A stretch of 42,334 nt of DNA from Alphaproteobacteria bacterium (lineage in GTDB: Bacteria > Pseudomonadota > Alphaproteobacteria > Rs-D84). Under the pieces are notes generated by a model. That model was not told the origin of the DNA. It saw nothing but the letters and a program-made list of their open reading frames with translations, and ran no database searches. Of the stretch, positions 15,544 to 23,067 are shown in pieces. The position numbers and the translations under genes were made by a program. Location: the NCBI GenBank assembly GCA_017502865.1, contig JAFVUD010000006.1:253832-296165 (forward strand). Direction: 5' to 3'. The number at the start of each line of letters is the position of its first letter. The stretch's first letter is position 1.

Positions 15544-15595
15544 TTATAAACTGGATTTAATAACGAATTAAAAAACGAAAGAAAGGAAAGAAACA

Positions 15596-16699
15596 ATGAA
15601 AAAATTAACAGCCGGAATTTTTACAGCGTTGTTGGGTCTGGTTACGGTAAATGCCGCAAACGCAGCAATCCCATCAACAAACTATGTTAATGAACATATT
15701 GATGCTGTTCGTTATGAATATAAGTTGGCCGATACAGCATTGGGTACACGTATTGATGGTGTTGAATCAGCGTACAAGGCCGCCGACAGCGCACTGGATA
15801 CCCGTGTAACAGATCTGGAAACAACAGTTGGTGAAGGTGAAATGGTTGTTGATACTAAACCACAGGCTGACGTTATCGCCGCTATTAATGCGTTGGATGA
15901 AAAAACAAATGGTATTGCAACAAATGTTGCTTTGGAGACATTGCAGAATACTGTTAACGGTCACACAACAAACATTTCTAATTTGCAAGGTAGTATGACA
16001 ACAGCCGAAGGTGATATTGACGATTTGGAAGCTTTGGTTGGCACAACATCTGTTGCAACACAGATTGAAAACGCCAATAATACCCAAACAGCATCATTGC
16101 AACAATATGCAGACCAGGCCGAAACAGATGCAATTGCAAGCGCAAAAACATATGCAGATGGTTTGAATACTGCAGCAACTGCGGCAATTGAAGCAAATAC
16201 ACAGGCGATTGCTGAAAAGGCTGCTCAGTCTGATTTGACAGCCCTGACAACTCGTGTTGGTGATGCCGAAGGTGATATTGACGATTTGGAAGCTTTGGTT
16301 GGCACAACATCTGTTGCAACACAGATTGAAAACGCCAATAATACCCAAACAGCATCATTGCAACAATATGCAGACCAGGCCGAAACAGATGCAATTGCAA
16401 GTGCAAAATCATATGCAGATGGAGAACTGGCCAAGAAAGTTGACAAGGCCCAGGGTGCAGAAAAAGCAAATCATGTTGTTATCACAGATGCATCTGGTAA
16501 TGTGACAACATCTGCAACAATTGCACAGGGCCAGGTTTCAGGGTTGACTGATGCGTTGAATGGCAAGATGCCATTGACAACAACTGATGATGTTAATATT
16601 GGTGAAGATGGTACGTATGTTTTGACTGCTACTACCGCAGGTGGTGCAACAACATACAAATGGGAATTGATTGAACGTGTTGGCACTACACCAAAATAA
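15596..16699 (+). CDS. Secreted coiled-coil protein, paralogue 3
   Basis: The 367-aa product has a signal peptide ending 'NAANAAIPSTNYVNEH', a helical coiled-coil body and the tail 'DGTYVLTATTAGGATTYKW'. Two 158-base segments (16004-16161 and 16265-16422), encoding 'AEGDIDDLEALVGTTSV' onward, differ at only two bases, so the body was lengthened by a recent 261-base duplication. A region before the tail, 'ANHVVITDASGNVTTSATI', recurs in paralogue 5. A good ribosome site (AAAGGAAAG) precedes the ATG. Confidence 0.7.
   Translation: MKKLTAGIFTALLGLVTVNAANAAIPSTNYVNEHIDAVRYEYKLADTALGTRIDGVESAYKAADSALDTRVTDLETTVGEGEMVVDTKPQADVIAAINALDEKTNGIATNVALETLQNTVNGHTTNISNLQGSMTTAEGDIDDLEALVGTTSVATQIENANNTQTASLQQYADQAETDAIASAKTYADGLNTAATAAIEANTQAIAEKAAQSDLTALTTRVGDAEGDIDDLEALVGTTSVATQIENANNTQTASLQQYADQAETDAIASAKSYADGELAKKVDKAQGAEKANHVVITDASGNVTTSATIAQGQVSGLTDALNGKMPLTTTDDVNIGEDGTYVLTATTAGGATTYKWELIERVGTTPK
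16004..16422 (+). repeat. Near-identical internal duplication
   Basis: The segment at 16004-16161 recurs at 16265-16422, offset 261 bases (87 codons). Differences are only at 16141/16402 (C/T) and 16148/16409 (A/T). It lies within paralogue 3. Confidence 0.9.
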
Positions 16700-16752
16700 T
16701 CAAATAATCATTTGATTGGAATTTGATGTGGGGTGGAACCCCACCCCACATC
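16698..16752 (+). other. Two tandem hairpins between paralogues 3 and 4
   Basis: AATCAAAT/ATTTGATT (16698-16705 and 16710-16717) is followed by the 12-bp perfect stem GATGTGGGGTGG/CCACCCCACATC (16725-16736 and 16741-16752) with an AACC loop. No T-run follows, so it is more likely an mRNA-stabilising or processing element, or an attenuator, than a simple terminator. Confidence 0.7.
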
Positions 16753-16810
16753 AGGTAAAGTTATTAAAGAAAATTTGTAAATTAAATTTTAGTTTTGGGG
16801 GATATTTATC

Positions 16811-17254
16811 GTGAAAAAAATATTAATGGTTTCTTTTGTTGCTTTACTGGCGGGGGTGGGTTCTGGCCACGCCGCAATCCCATCAACAGAATATGTTAAC
16901 CAAGGGCTGGAAACCAAGGTTGACGATACCCAGGTTGTAGCAAAAGCAGGCGATGCAGAATTGGCAACGTATGCCGCTGGGGTTCAGGCGGGTACGGTGA
17001 ATGTGGATTCAGCACAAAATAACAATATTGCCAATGTAAATGCAGTGGCGGCAAATTTCGTCCCAAATATTGCAGCGACCCTTTATGACCGTGGAAGGGT
17101 TATGCAACTTTCGCCGGATACCGAGATGCCTGATGGTGCATATTCTTTGATTGTAGAAGTGAAAGATGGAAAAATTTCATACCGTTGGGTTGCGTTGGAT
17201 GTGTTGTCTCAGTATGGAGATGGTACATGCAGTACAACAGGCTGTGAGGGTTAA
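16811..17254 (+). CDS. Secreted protein, paralogue 4
   Basis: The 147-aa product starts with GTG after a GGGGG ribosome site. A signal peptide is followed by 'HAAIPSTEYVNQGLETKVDD', almost the same as in paralogue 3. It lacks the long coiled coil. The middle motif 'NVNAVAANFVPNIA' and the tail 'DGAYSLIVEVKDGKISYRW' define the compact form of the family, and two Cys close the protein ('GTCSTTGCEG'). It follows two hairpins and may mark a change in expression level within the operon. Confidence 0.68.
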   Translation: MKKILMVSFVALLAGVGSGHAAIPSTEYVNQGLETKVDDTQVVAKAGDAELATYAAGVQAGTVNVDSAQNNNIANVNAVAANFVPNIAATLYDRGRVMQLSPDTEMPDGAYSLIVEVKDGKISYRWVALDVLSQYGDGTCSTTGCEG

Positions 17255-17279
17255 TAGAATTTAACGTGGGATGAAAGAT

Positions 17280-18035
17280 ATGAAGAAAGTATTTGTATTT
17301 TCAGTTTTAGCAATAATGGCGGTTGTTTCGTCGAATGCATGGGCAGGCCGGTATCAGTATCTGGAAAATGAAAAGACTGTTTTTGGCGACGGGTCGCAGG
17401 GAAATTTTAATATCGCGACCGTGGATCTTGTGCAGAGGATGACTGTACCATCTAGGGGGCATAGTCCGAATAACGTTGCGATAACAGATCCATGGGGAGA
17501 AGTGCAGTTTGTAAGTGCCATTGATCAGGAACGGGTTTCGGGGTTGACCACTGCGTTGGATGGCAAGGTTGATGATACACAAATTGCCGATGCCGATGCC
17601 ACGGTGGCAGATGCGAATATGGATACCATGGTTCCAACGGTTCAGCGCATGGCCAATGCAATTGCCGCAGCGGTTGAAAGCGGGGTTGGTTCCGTTGATA
17701 TGTCGTCTAAGGTGGACAAGACCCAGGTTATCAAGGCCAATGGCACAACAACACTGGCCGGGACAACGGTTGATGCGGCAACACTGGACAAAGATACCGT
17801 CGCACCAACAATCGCAAATGTAGAAGAAAACTTTGCACCACGTGTCGCCGAGGTTGCGTATAATAATGGCGAAAATACATATATTGAAAAACCATCGGAT
17901 TTGCCATATGGGTCGTATGCGTTGGTTGTTGATGTGTATGAAGATACAACGACATATCGCTGGGTCGCAATGTCAACAGGAAGTTCAGGCCAGGTTGGTT
18001 GTAGAACAACAGCCGGGGATACGTGTACAGAATAG
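17280..18035 (+). CDS. Secreted protein, paralogue 5
   Basis: The 251-aa product has a signal peptide ('MKKVFVFSVLAIMAVVSSNAW'-type, ending near AWA), the N-terminal motif 'NIATVDLVQRM', then a stretch like the paralogue 3 pre-tail ('NVAITDPWGEVQFVSAI'). Two copies of the middle block follow: 'TMVPTVQRMANAI' and 'TVAPTIANVEENFAPRVAE'. The tail is 'PYGSYALVVDVYEDTTTYRW', followed by a two-Cys end. ATG 17280 was chosen over 17271 by alignment with its neighbours and GTGGGA upstream. It is 25 bases after paralogue 4. Confidence 0.68.
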   Translation: MKKVFVFSVLAIMAVVSSNAWAGRYQYLENEKTVFGDGSQGNFNIATVDLVQRMTVPSRGHSPNNVAITDPWGEVQFVSAIDQERVSGLTTALDGKVDDTQIADADATVADANMDTMVPTVQRMANAIAAAVESGVGSVDMSSKVDKTQVIKANGTTTLAGTTVDAATLDKDTVAPTIANVEENFAPRVAEVAYNNGENTYIEKPSDLPYGSYALVVDVYEDTTTYRWVAMSTGSSGQVGCRTTAGDTCTE

Positions 18036-18051
18036 TGTATGGGGGTAAGGA

Positions 18052-18474
18052 ATGGAAAAGATATTTGCAGTTTCGATGTTGGCGTTTTTTGCAATTGGGG
18101 CCGCACGTGCGGAATGGTCGCCGGCATATGATTATAATAATGGTAATTTGAATATTGCCACGGTTAAACTGGTTCAGGAATATGCCGTACCCCAGGACAA
18201 GGTTGTCAATGGCAATGGTGTAAATTATGTGGCACTGGTACAGTCAACTGGTGAGACAAATGCAGAAGCTGATACGCAGGTTCCATCTCTTAACGCTGTG
18301 GCACAAACTTTCGTGCCAAGTGAACCAACGAGCTATGTGAACACGTATGGTGGTGAATTCAGTGAACATGGTATGGGAAAACCGGTTAGGGGTTCATATG
18401 TGCTGACAGCGGATGTTGATGACAATGGCAATATCACGTATCGTTGGATTGGGTATGGACATACAACAGACTAA
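18052..18474 (+). CDS. Secreted protein, paralogue 6
   Basis: The 140-aa product has a signal peptide ending 'GAARAEW', the N-terminal motif 'NIATVKLVQEYAVPQ', the middle motif 'QVPSLNAVAQTFVPSEP' and the tail 'RGSYVLTADVDDNGNITYRW'. It has no Cys in the mature part. It lies 16 bases after paralogue 5, with GGGGTAAGGA as ribosome site. Confidence 0.68.
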   Translation: MEKIFAVSMLAFFAIGAARAEWSPAYDYNNGNLNIATVKLVQEYAVPQDKVVNGNGVNYVALVQSTGETNAEADTQVPSLNAVAQTFVPSEPTSYVNTYGGEFSEHGMGKPVRGSYVLTADVDDNGNITYRWIGYGHTTD

Positions 18475-18508
18475 ACAGGTGACAAATAGAATTTAAGGTA
18501 GGATGGAT

Positions 18509-18937
18509 ATGAAAAAATTATTTACATTTTCAGTGCTTTCCATGTTGGCGGTTATGGGTGTTGCCCAGGCTGAATTGGCGGGCGAAGGCTTTGTTACCGC
18601 AGGTCGTATTAACCAGGAATTGGGTGCTTTTACTAAAAATGAGAGTGTTGTTCGTTCGACGGGGCAAGTTTTTAATGGTATTACAGATATTTCGGGCGAG
18701 GTTGAGGAATCGCCAGACAGTTATATCCCAACCGTTGGAATGGTAGAAGCAAATTTTGTACCGAATGAAGCCACTACGTACAAGGATGATTATTATAATA
18801 TGGATGAAACAGAAATGCAGCCGGGGCTGTATACCATTATGGTAGAAGTTGATGACAGTGGCAACAAAACATTTATATGGCAGGCCGTACAGCAAGAGAA
18901 ATATGCCTCTTCGGTTGGTGGTGCAAAGGACCAATAA
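18509..18937 (+). CDS. Secreted protein, paralogue 7
   Basis: The 142-aa product has a signal peptide ending 'MGVAQAEL', then 'EGFVTAGRINQELG' in place of the usual YV motif, the middle motif 'YIPTVGMVEANFVPNEATTY' and the tail 'GLYTIMVEVDDSGNKTFIW'. The leader before it (ATAGAATTTAAGGTAGGATG) nearly repeats that before paralogue 5, which shows that the duplication carried the intergenic DNA. The second ATG (18509) was chosen by alignment; 18503 is the alternative. Confidence 0.68.
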   Translation: MKKLFTFSVLSMLAVMGVAQAELAGEGFVTAGRINQELGAFTKNESVVRSTGQVFNGITDISGEVEESPDSYIPTVGMVEANFVPNEATTYKDDYYNMDETEMQPGLYTIMVEVDDSGNKTFIWQAVQQEKYASSVGGAKDQ

Positions 18938-18966
18938 TGTAACTGTGTAACGATGGTGGAAAAGAT

Positions 18967-19581
18967 ATGAAGAAAATATTTGCAATTTCAGTTTTATCGG
19001 TAATGGCAGTGGTTGTCGCAATGGATGCATGGGCGACTGAAAACCCTCCAAATTATAATTTGGCCACGGTTAATTATGTGGAAGGTGCAGTTCTAGAAAC
19101 AAAGGATCTTGTTATAAAGTCCGACAAACAAACGAGTGTTGCGGGCGGGTGGAACCCTTCTGGATTTGCGGGCAGTGATTATAAAGCACCAACAATTAAG
19201 TATATGGAAAATTCTATTGCAGAAGCGGTGGCTGGTGTTGATACATCAGGGTTGGTGGACAAAGCGCAGGTTATCAAATCTGATGATAAGGCGTTAAGTG
19301 ATGGTACAACAGATCTGAGTTCGGCAAATGCAGATGTTATTGTGCCGACGGTTGCAAACGTAGAAGCGAATTTTGCACCACGTATTGGTGATGCAGTGTA
19401 TAGTGGTACACCCAATGATATGGATTCTAGGGTAGTTAATATTGATGTAACAGATCTGCCACGTGGGGAATATTCGGTAATTGTATCGGTTGATGACAGC
19501 GGGAATGTGTCATTCCGTTGGGTGCCGATTCAGATTGATAGTTGTGACACAACCGCTGGTGGTACATGTGGCCCAGAGTAA
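18967..19581 (+). CDS. Secreted protein, paralogue 8
   Basis: The 204-aa product has a signal peptide ending near 'MDAWATE', the N-terminal motif 'YNLATVNYVEGAV', then 'LVIKSDKQTSVAGG' and 'APTIKYMENSIAEAV', the middle motif 'VIVPTVANVEANFAPRIGDA' and the tail 'GEYSVIVSVDDSGNVSFRW', with a two-Cys end. Long blocks are identical at DNA level to paralogue 9 (for example 19108-19128 and 19183-19221), all at a constant offset of 707 bases. Confidence 0.68.
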   Translation: MKKIFAISVLSVMAVVVAMDAWATENPPNYNLATVNYVEGAVLETKDLVIKSDKQTSVAGGWNPSGFAGSDYKAPTIKYMENSIAEAVAGVDTSGLVDKAQVIKSDDKALSDGTTDLSSANADVIVPTVANVEANFAPRIGDAVYSGTPNDMDSRVVNIDVTDLPRGEYSVIVSVDDSGNVSFRWVPIQIDSCDTTAGGTCGPE

Positions 19582-19637
19582 GGCTGGGTGATAATACAGG
19601 GTGATAAGATAATTAGAGCAATATGGGACAGAAAGAT

Positions 19638-20150
19638 ATGAAGAAAATATTTGCAATTTCGTTTTTATCAGTTTTTGCCGTTGTTGGGGTTGCCCGTGCC
19701 AATTACTACGATGGTTATTATGCCAGTGGTACGGATGCCGACAAGAATTATAATTTGGCATCTGTGAATTATGTGAAGGGTAGTTATGGTGAAGCAGTTA
19801 AAGAAGCAAAGGGTCTTGTTATAAAGTCCGACAAAGAAACGAGTGTTGCGGGCTGGTCGAGCTCTTTGGGATTTGCGGGCAGTGATGAAAAAGCACCAAC
19901 AATTAAGTATATGGAAAATTCTATTGCAACAGCGGTGGACGGTAAGGTGAATGTTTCACAGGGTGCAGCAAACAAAAATGCAATTATGATTACTAATGCT
20001 GCAGGTAATGTGATTCCAGCACTGGTCGGGGATTGTGCAAATACGACAAATAAATGTGCGTTGGTCACAGGCGTTGATACAAGTGGTAATCTGGTTCTGC
20101 AATGGGAAGTTATCGCACGTAATGTGCCACAGCCATCAGCAGGCGAATAA
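19638..20150 (+). CDS. Secreted protein, paralogue 9
   Basis: The 170-aa product has a signal peptide ending 'VGVARANYY', 'YNLASVNYVKGSY', 'LVIKSDKETSVAGW' and 'APTIKYMENSIATAV', as in paralogue 8. It then switches to a paralogue 3-like end, 'NAIMITNAAGNVIPALV' and 'CALVTGVDTSGNLVLQW', with two Cys. It therefore looks like a mosaic of two family types. ATG 19638 was chosen by alignment over 19623. Confidence 0.68.
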   Translation: MKKIFAISFLSVFAVVGVARANYYDGYYASGTDADKNYNLASVNYVKGSYGEAVKEAKGLVIKSDKETSVAGWSSSLGFAGSDEKAPTIKYMENSIATAVDGKVNVSQGAANKNAIMITNAAGNVIPALVGDCANTTNKCALVTGVDTSGNLVLQWEVIARNVPQPSAGE

Positions 20151-20176
20151 GGCATAGATAAACGGGGAATGCGGTT

Positions 20177-20512
20177 ATGAAAAAATTTGGATTTGTTGCA
20201 GTTTTGGCTTTGCTGGCGGGGAATGCATGGGCAGATATGCCATATGAAACTGTGGTGCCAGCGTCAAACGAAGGTATTGCATCGGCACAGTATGCAGAAG
20301 AAATTGCCAAGGCGGTTGAATGGCAGGCATGGACTTGGTCACGAGATGCGGCAGATCGTTCAAATTTGACATCAACAGTTAATGGAACAGGGCCGGTTGT
20401 CACCGCAGTAGAGCAGTCGTACGGCAAGGTTACCGTCACACTGGGCCAGGTCAAGGTGCCAGTTGGTGATGCGAATGGTACGGGTGGTACCGCCGCAATA
20501 TGGATTGAATAA
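20177..20512 (+). CDS. Small secreted protein, paralogue 10
   Basis: The 111-aa product is the shortest and most diverged member. It has a signal peptide ('FVAVLALLAGNAWA'), an 'IASAQYAEEIAKAV' stretch that recalls the N-terminal YV motif and a C-terminus ending 'TAAIWIE', a possible relic of the tail Trp. The middle 'VPT..NF' motif is absent. Membership is based on position, signal peptide and these weak matches. It is the last gene before the operon terminator. Confidence 0.55.
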   Translation: MKKFGFVAVLALLAGNAWADMPYETVVPASNEGIASAQYAEEIAKAVEWQAWTWSRDAADRSNLTSTVNGTGPVVTAVEQSYGKVTVTLGQVKVPVGDANGTGGTAAIWIE

Positions 20513-20543
20513 GAAAGTTCTGATAATTTCTTTTGTTTTTGTG

Positions 20544-20570
20544 ACACACCGCATTGCGGTGTGTTTTTTT
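20544..20570 (+). terminator. Operon terminator
   Basis: ACACACCGC (20544-20552), loop ATT, GCGGTGTGT (20556-20564), then a T-run. It is the only clear intrinsic terminator after the promoter at 12924. Confidence 0.9.
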
Positions 20571-20576
20571 GTTGTG

Positions 20577-20959
20577 GGGGGCAGGTTTTCCCCCCACCCA
20601 GTAATCCCATCGTCAATAAATTGCCGGGGATTCCATCCCGCCCCACCAGGGGGCAGGTTTTCCCCCCACCCAGCAATCCCATCGTCAATAAATTGCCGGG
20701 GATTTCATCCCGCCCCACCAGGGGGCAGGGTTTTCCCCCCACCCAGCAATCCCATCGCCAATAAATTGTCGGGGATTCCATCCCGCCCCACCAGGGGGCA
20801 GGTTTCCCCACCCAGCAATCCCATCGTCAATAAATTGCCGGGGATTTCATCCCGCCCCACCAGGGGGCAGGTTTTCCCCCCACCCAGTAATCCCATCGCC
20901 AATAAATTGTCGGGGATTCCATCCCGCCCCACCAGGGGGCAGGTTTTCCCCCACCCACA
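20577..20959. repeat. GC-rich 72-bp tandem repeat, left array
   Basis: Five full units start at 20577, 20649, 20721, 20794 and 20863, and a partial one at 20935. Each begins GGGGGCAGG, runs through C-runs and CCCATCG, and ends CCCGCCCCACCA. Unit lengths are 72, 72, 73, 69 and 72 bases. Two unit types alternate, with GTCAATAAATTGCC or GCCAATAAATTGTC. Short hairpins are possible (GGGAT/ATCCC; GGGGG/CCCCC). Long frames through it on both strands are composition artefacts. Confidence 0.9.
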
Positions 20960-21015
20960 AAGAGTGGGGGTGGGGAAAGTTTTACTTGACCTGGGGGGCC
21001 AGGGCTTAGTAAAAC
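20945..21015 (+). other. Two GC-rich hairpins before the DUF559 gene
   Basis: CCCCCAC (20948-20954) pairs with GTGGGGG (20964-20970) and can extend outward. Then GTTTTAC (20979-20985) pairs with GTAAAAC (21009-21015) around an inner CCTGG/CCAGG. They would strongly structure the leader of the next gene. Confidence 0.65.
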
Positions 21016-21032
21016 TGGGGCAGGGGGTTGTT

Positions 21033-21419
21033 GTGGCACATAATGATAAAGGTAATATTTTACGGGCCAGGTATTTGCGAAAAAATATGACTGATACTGA
21101 ACAGCGATTTTGGTACCAGATAAATCGCAAACAGTTGGGGGTTAAATTTAGACGACAGCATCCAATTGGGCCTTTTATAGTAGATTTTGTTTGTCTTGAA
21201 AAGAAGTTGGTAATTGAACTGGATGGGGATCAGCATGCAACAAATGTTGTATATGATAATAACAGGACGGATTTTATAGAGGCACAGGGATTTACGCTTA
21301 TTAGAATTCCAAATGCGTGGTTAACGCATGAAGGAATGAAAGAGGTGATTTATACTTTGCACAGGTGTTTGGCCGAGGGCTTAGATGTAAAAGATTTCTT
21401 TGTGTCAAGGTATGTGTAG
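21033..21419 (+). CDS. DUF559 endonuclease-like protein
   Basis: The 128-aa product is a typical DUF559 protein of the Vsr/PD-(D/E)xK nuclease superfamily. It has 'MTDTEQRFWYQINRKQLG', 'KFRRQHPIGPFIVDFVC' (acidic active-site residue in VDF) and 'KLVIELDGDQHA' (E-x-D type catalytic strand). The frame is open far upstream through repeats. The GTG at 21033, after a G-rich ribosome site, gives the usual short N-terminus ('VAHNDKGNILRARYLRKN'); ATG 21087 is an alternative. It is placed between two arrays of the 72-bp repeat, which suggests a mobile or repeat-associated cassette. Its DNA target is unknown. Confidence 0.8.
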   Translation: MAHNDKGNILRARYLRKNMTDTEQRFWYQINRKQLGVKFRRQHPIGPFIVDFVCLEKKLVIELDGDQHATNVVYDNNRTDFIEAQGFTLIRIPNAWLTHEGMKEVIYTLHRCLAEGLDVKDFFVSRYV

Positions 21420-21423
21420 ATTG

Positions 21424-21570
21424 TTTTCCCCCCCACCCAGCAATCCCATCGCCAATAAATTGTCGGGGATTCCATCCCGCCCCACCAAGGGGCAGGGTTT
21501 TCCCCCCACCCAGTAATCCCATCGTCAATAAATTGCCGGGGATTTCATCCCGCCCCACCAGGGGGCAGGT
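21424..21570. repeat. GC-rich 72-bp tandem repeat, right array
   Basis: Same unit as the left array: one unit lacking its first bases (from 21424), one full unit (21488-21560) and a final partial GGGGGCAGGT (21561-21570). It ends six bases before the stop of the leftward DedA-like gene. Confidence 0.9.
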
Positions 21571-21575
21571 TAAAA

Positions 21576-22151
21576 TTAGAATAGGCTGATTAGGAAGATG
21601 CCGAGGCCGGCGGCAATAATTGCCCCCAGTGTCAATGGCCAGAAGTATTTTTTTACAATTGTGTTCGCACGTTCCTGGAAACAGTACAGCAAGGCACCAA
21701 TTATCGCAAAGCGGCCCGTGCGGAATATCGCAGATACGCCCAGGAATAATAAAATTGGATAGCCGATAAAGCCCAACCAGATGGCCAGTAATTTATATGG
21801 AATTGGTGTGACCGCAGTCAGCACTATTATCAATATGCCATATTTGCTGAACATGGGTTTGATGGTGCTTTCGATTAATTCGGGGTTCGAAAACGTTTCT
21901 ATTAACCACACGCCAACGGAATCGTACAGCCACATACCAATCATGTAGGCAATCGCACCACCAACCAATGAACCCAATGATGCCGCAACTGTTATTGGTA
22001 ATGCACGCTTTTTCGATGCGACTATTGCAGGGGTCATGAAAACTTCGGGGGGAACAAACAAAAATATAGATTCACAGATGGTTAAAAAGAATACTATCCA
22101 TGAATATGTTGGGCTTTCAGATTTCTTTAATATGTGTTCGACCAGTTTCAT
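21576..22151 (-). CDS. DedA/YqaA-type membrane protein
   Basis: The 191-aa product is a VTT (SNARE-associated) domain membrane protein of the short YqaA type. It has several hydrophobic segments, for example 'SWIVFFLTICESIFLFVPPE' and 'ITVAASLGSLVGGAIAYMIG', and the family loop 'TAVTPIPYKLLAIWLGFIGY'. Relatives move or flip lipids or support membrane energetics, but the substrate is unclear here. Two ATGs are possible. 22151 has AGG eight bases upstream, 22157 only two, so the shorter form is given. No terminator is visible beyond the GC-rich repeat. Confidence 0.8.
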   Translation of the reverse strand: MKLVEHILKKSESPTYSWIVFFLTICESIFLFVPPEVFMTPAIVASKKRALPITVAASLGSLVGGAIAYMIGMWLYDSVGVWLIETFSNPELIESTIKPMFSKYGILIIVLTAVTPIPYKLLAIWLGFIGYPILLFLGVSAIFRTGRFAIIGALLYCFQERANTIVKKYFWPLTLGAIIAAGLGIFLISLF

Positions 22152-22239
22152 TACCATTACCTGTGGTTAAAAAATTTTACTTGATTGTATTTTATATTTT
22201 ACAATAATCAATTATAACATAAATAAAAGATTTTTGAAT

Positions 22240-22602
22240 ATGGCAAAAAAACAATTTAATTCAAATCGTGGCGAAAAAATCGCCGCCAAAGTACAAACAC
22301 TGGTCGCAGAAATCCTGCGGGATGTTTATGGCGATGATCCAATTGTGGGCGGTGTGTCTTTGGTTGGGGCTGTGGCACATGGGGGGCTGCAATTCGTGCG
22401 GCTGTATTACTATTCCAGAAATGAAAATCGTGCGGCGGTCCAGAAAAAATTAGATGATATCACACGCAGTGTGCGGTTCGAACTGGCTGCACGTATGGAC
22501 CAAAAGTATGTGCCAGATATTAGATTCGAATATGATGATACACTGGAACGTGCACAGAGAATTGATGATTTGCTGAACAATCTGGATGTGGGTAATGATT
22601 AG
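22240..22602 (+). CDS. rbfA: Ribosome-binding factor A
   Basis: RbfA binds the 30S precursor and helps mature the 5' end of 16S rRNA. The 120-aa protein has the KH-like pattern 'RGEKIAAKVQTLVAEILRD', 'VSLVGAVAHGGLQFVRLYYY', 'RFELAARMDQKYVPDIRFEYDDTLERAQRIDDLL', shown here in parts with the last block split as 'RMDQKYVPDI' and 'DDTLERAQRI'. A TTG at 22234 is less likely than ATG 22240. Usual neighbours (infB, truB) are absent. The next gene overlaps it by eight bases. Confidence 0.88.
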   Translation: MAKKQFNSNRGEKIAAKVQTLVAEILRDVYGDDPIVGGVSLVGAVAHGGLQFVRLYYYSRNENRAAVQKKLDDITRSVRFELAARMDQKYVPDIRFEYDDTLERAQRIDDLLNNLDVGND

Positions 22603-23002
22603 ACAGGTAGAGCAGGTGTCCAGCCTGATGCGGGAATACTGTTTCGATATCATGAACCGCCAGGTGGGAAATGCAGGTGCGTTTTATTTGGCAATTAAAG
22701 ATATGGTCGAAACAGGGTACTGGACCATGTTTGTCGCCGAAGAACGTGGATTCGTGCGTGGGTTTATCACAGGTACAAATTATCTGGGGCGGGCGAAAAT
22801 CGATAATCTGTATGTCGATAAACGTTTCCACCGGCAGGGAATTGGAACCGCACTGGTCAAGGCATATCAGGAATATGTTGATGCAAATGGGGCCGAGGTT
22901 TTAACTGTCCAGACACGGCCAACTTTACAGGCAATCGATTTTTATACGAAAAATGGCTTTGAACGGTTAAAGTCAAGTTATTTAATGCAGAAAATGCTGT
23001 AA
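22595..23002 (+). CDS. GNAT-family acetyltransferase
   Basis: The 135-aa protein shows the acetyl-CoA binding motif A, 'VDKRFHRQGIGTALVKAY' (Q-x-x-G-x-A type), and motif B near 'IDFYTKNGFERL'. It should transfer an acetyl group from acetyl-CoA to an unknown amine. Its ATG (22595) lies within the rbfA end, overlapping by eight bases, so translation is probably coupled. GTGGG in the rbfA sequence serves as ribosome site. It is not recognisably RimI. Confidence 0.82.
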   Translation: MIRQVEQVSSLMREYCFDIMNRQVGNAGAFYLAIKDMVETGYWTMFVAEERGFVRGFITGTNYLGRAKIDNLYVDKRFHRQGIGTALVKAYQEYVDANGAEVLTVQTRPTLQAIDFYTKNGFERLKSSYLMQKML

Positions 23003-23067
23003 TTTTGCCCTTGATAATGTGCAAATACTGGTTTACTATTGCCGCATAAGGGCAATAGGTATTTTTT

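Noticed and set aside
20463..21030. Long frames running through the GC-rich repeats on both strands
   Set aside because: They are open only because of repeat composition, and frames on both strands give the same low-complexity peptides. The real DUF559 start is downstream.
20577..21570. CRISPR array
   Set aside because: The 72-base units abut directly with no unique spacers, and no cas genes are nearby.
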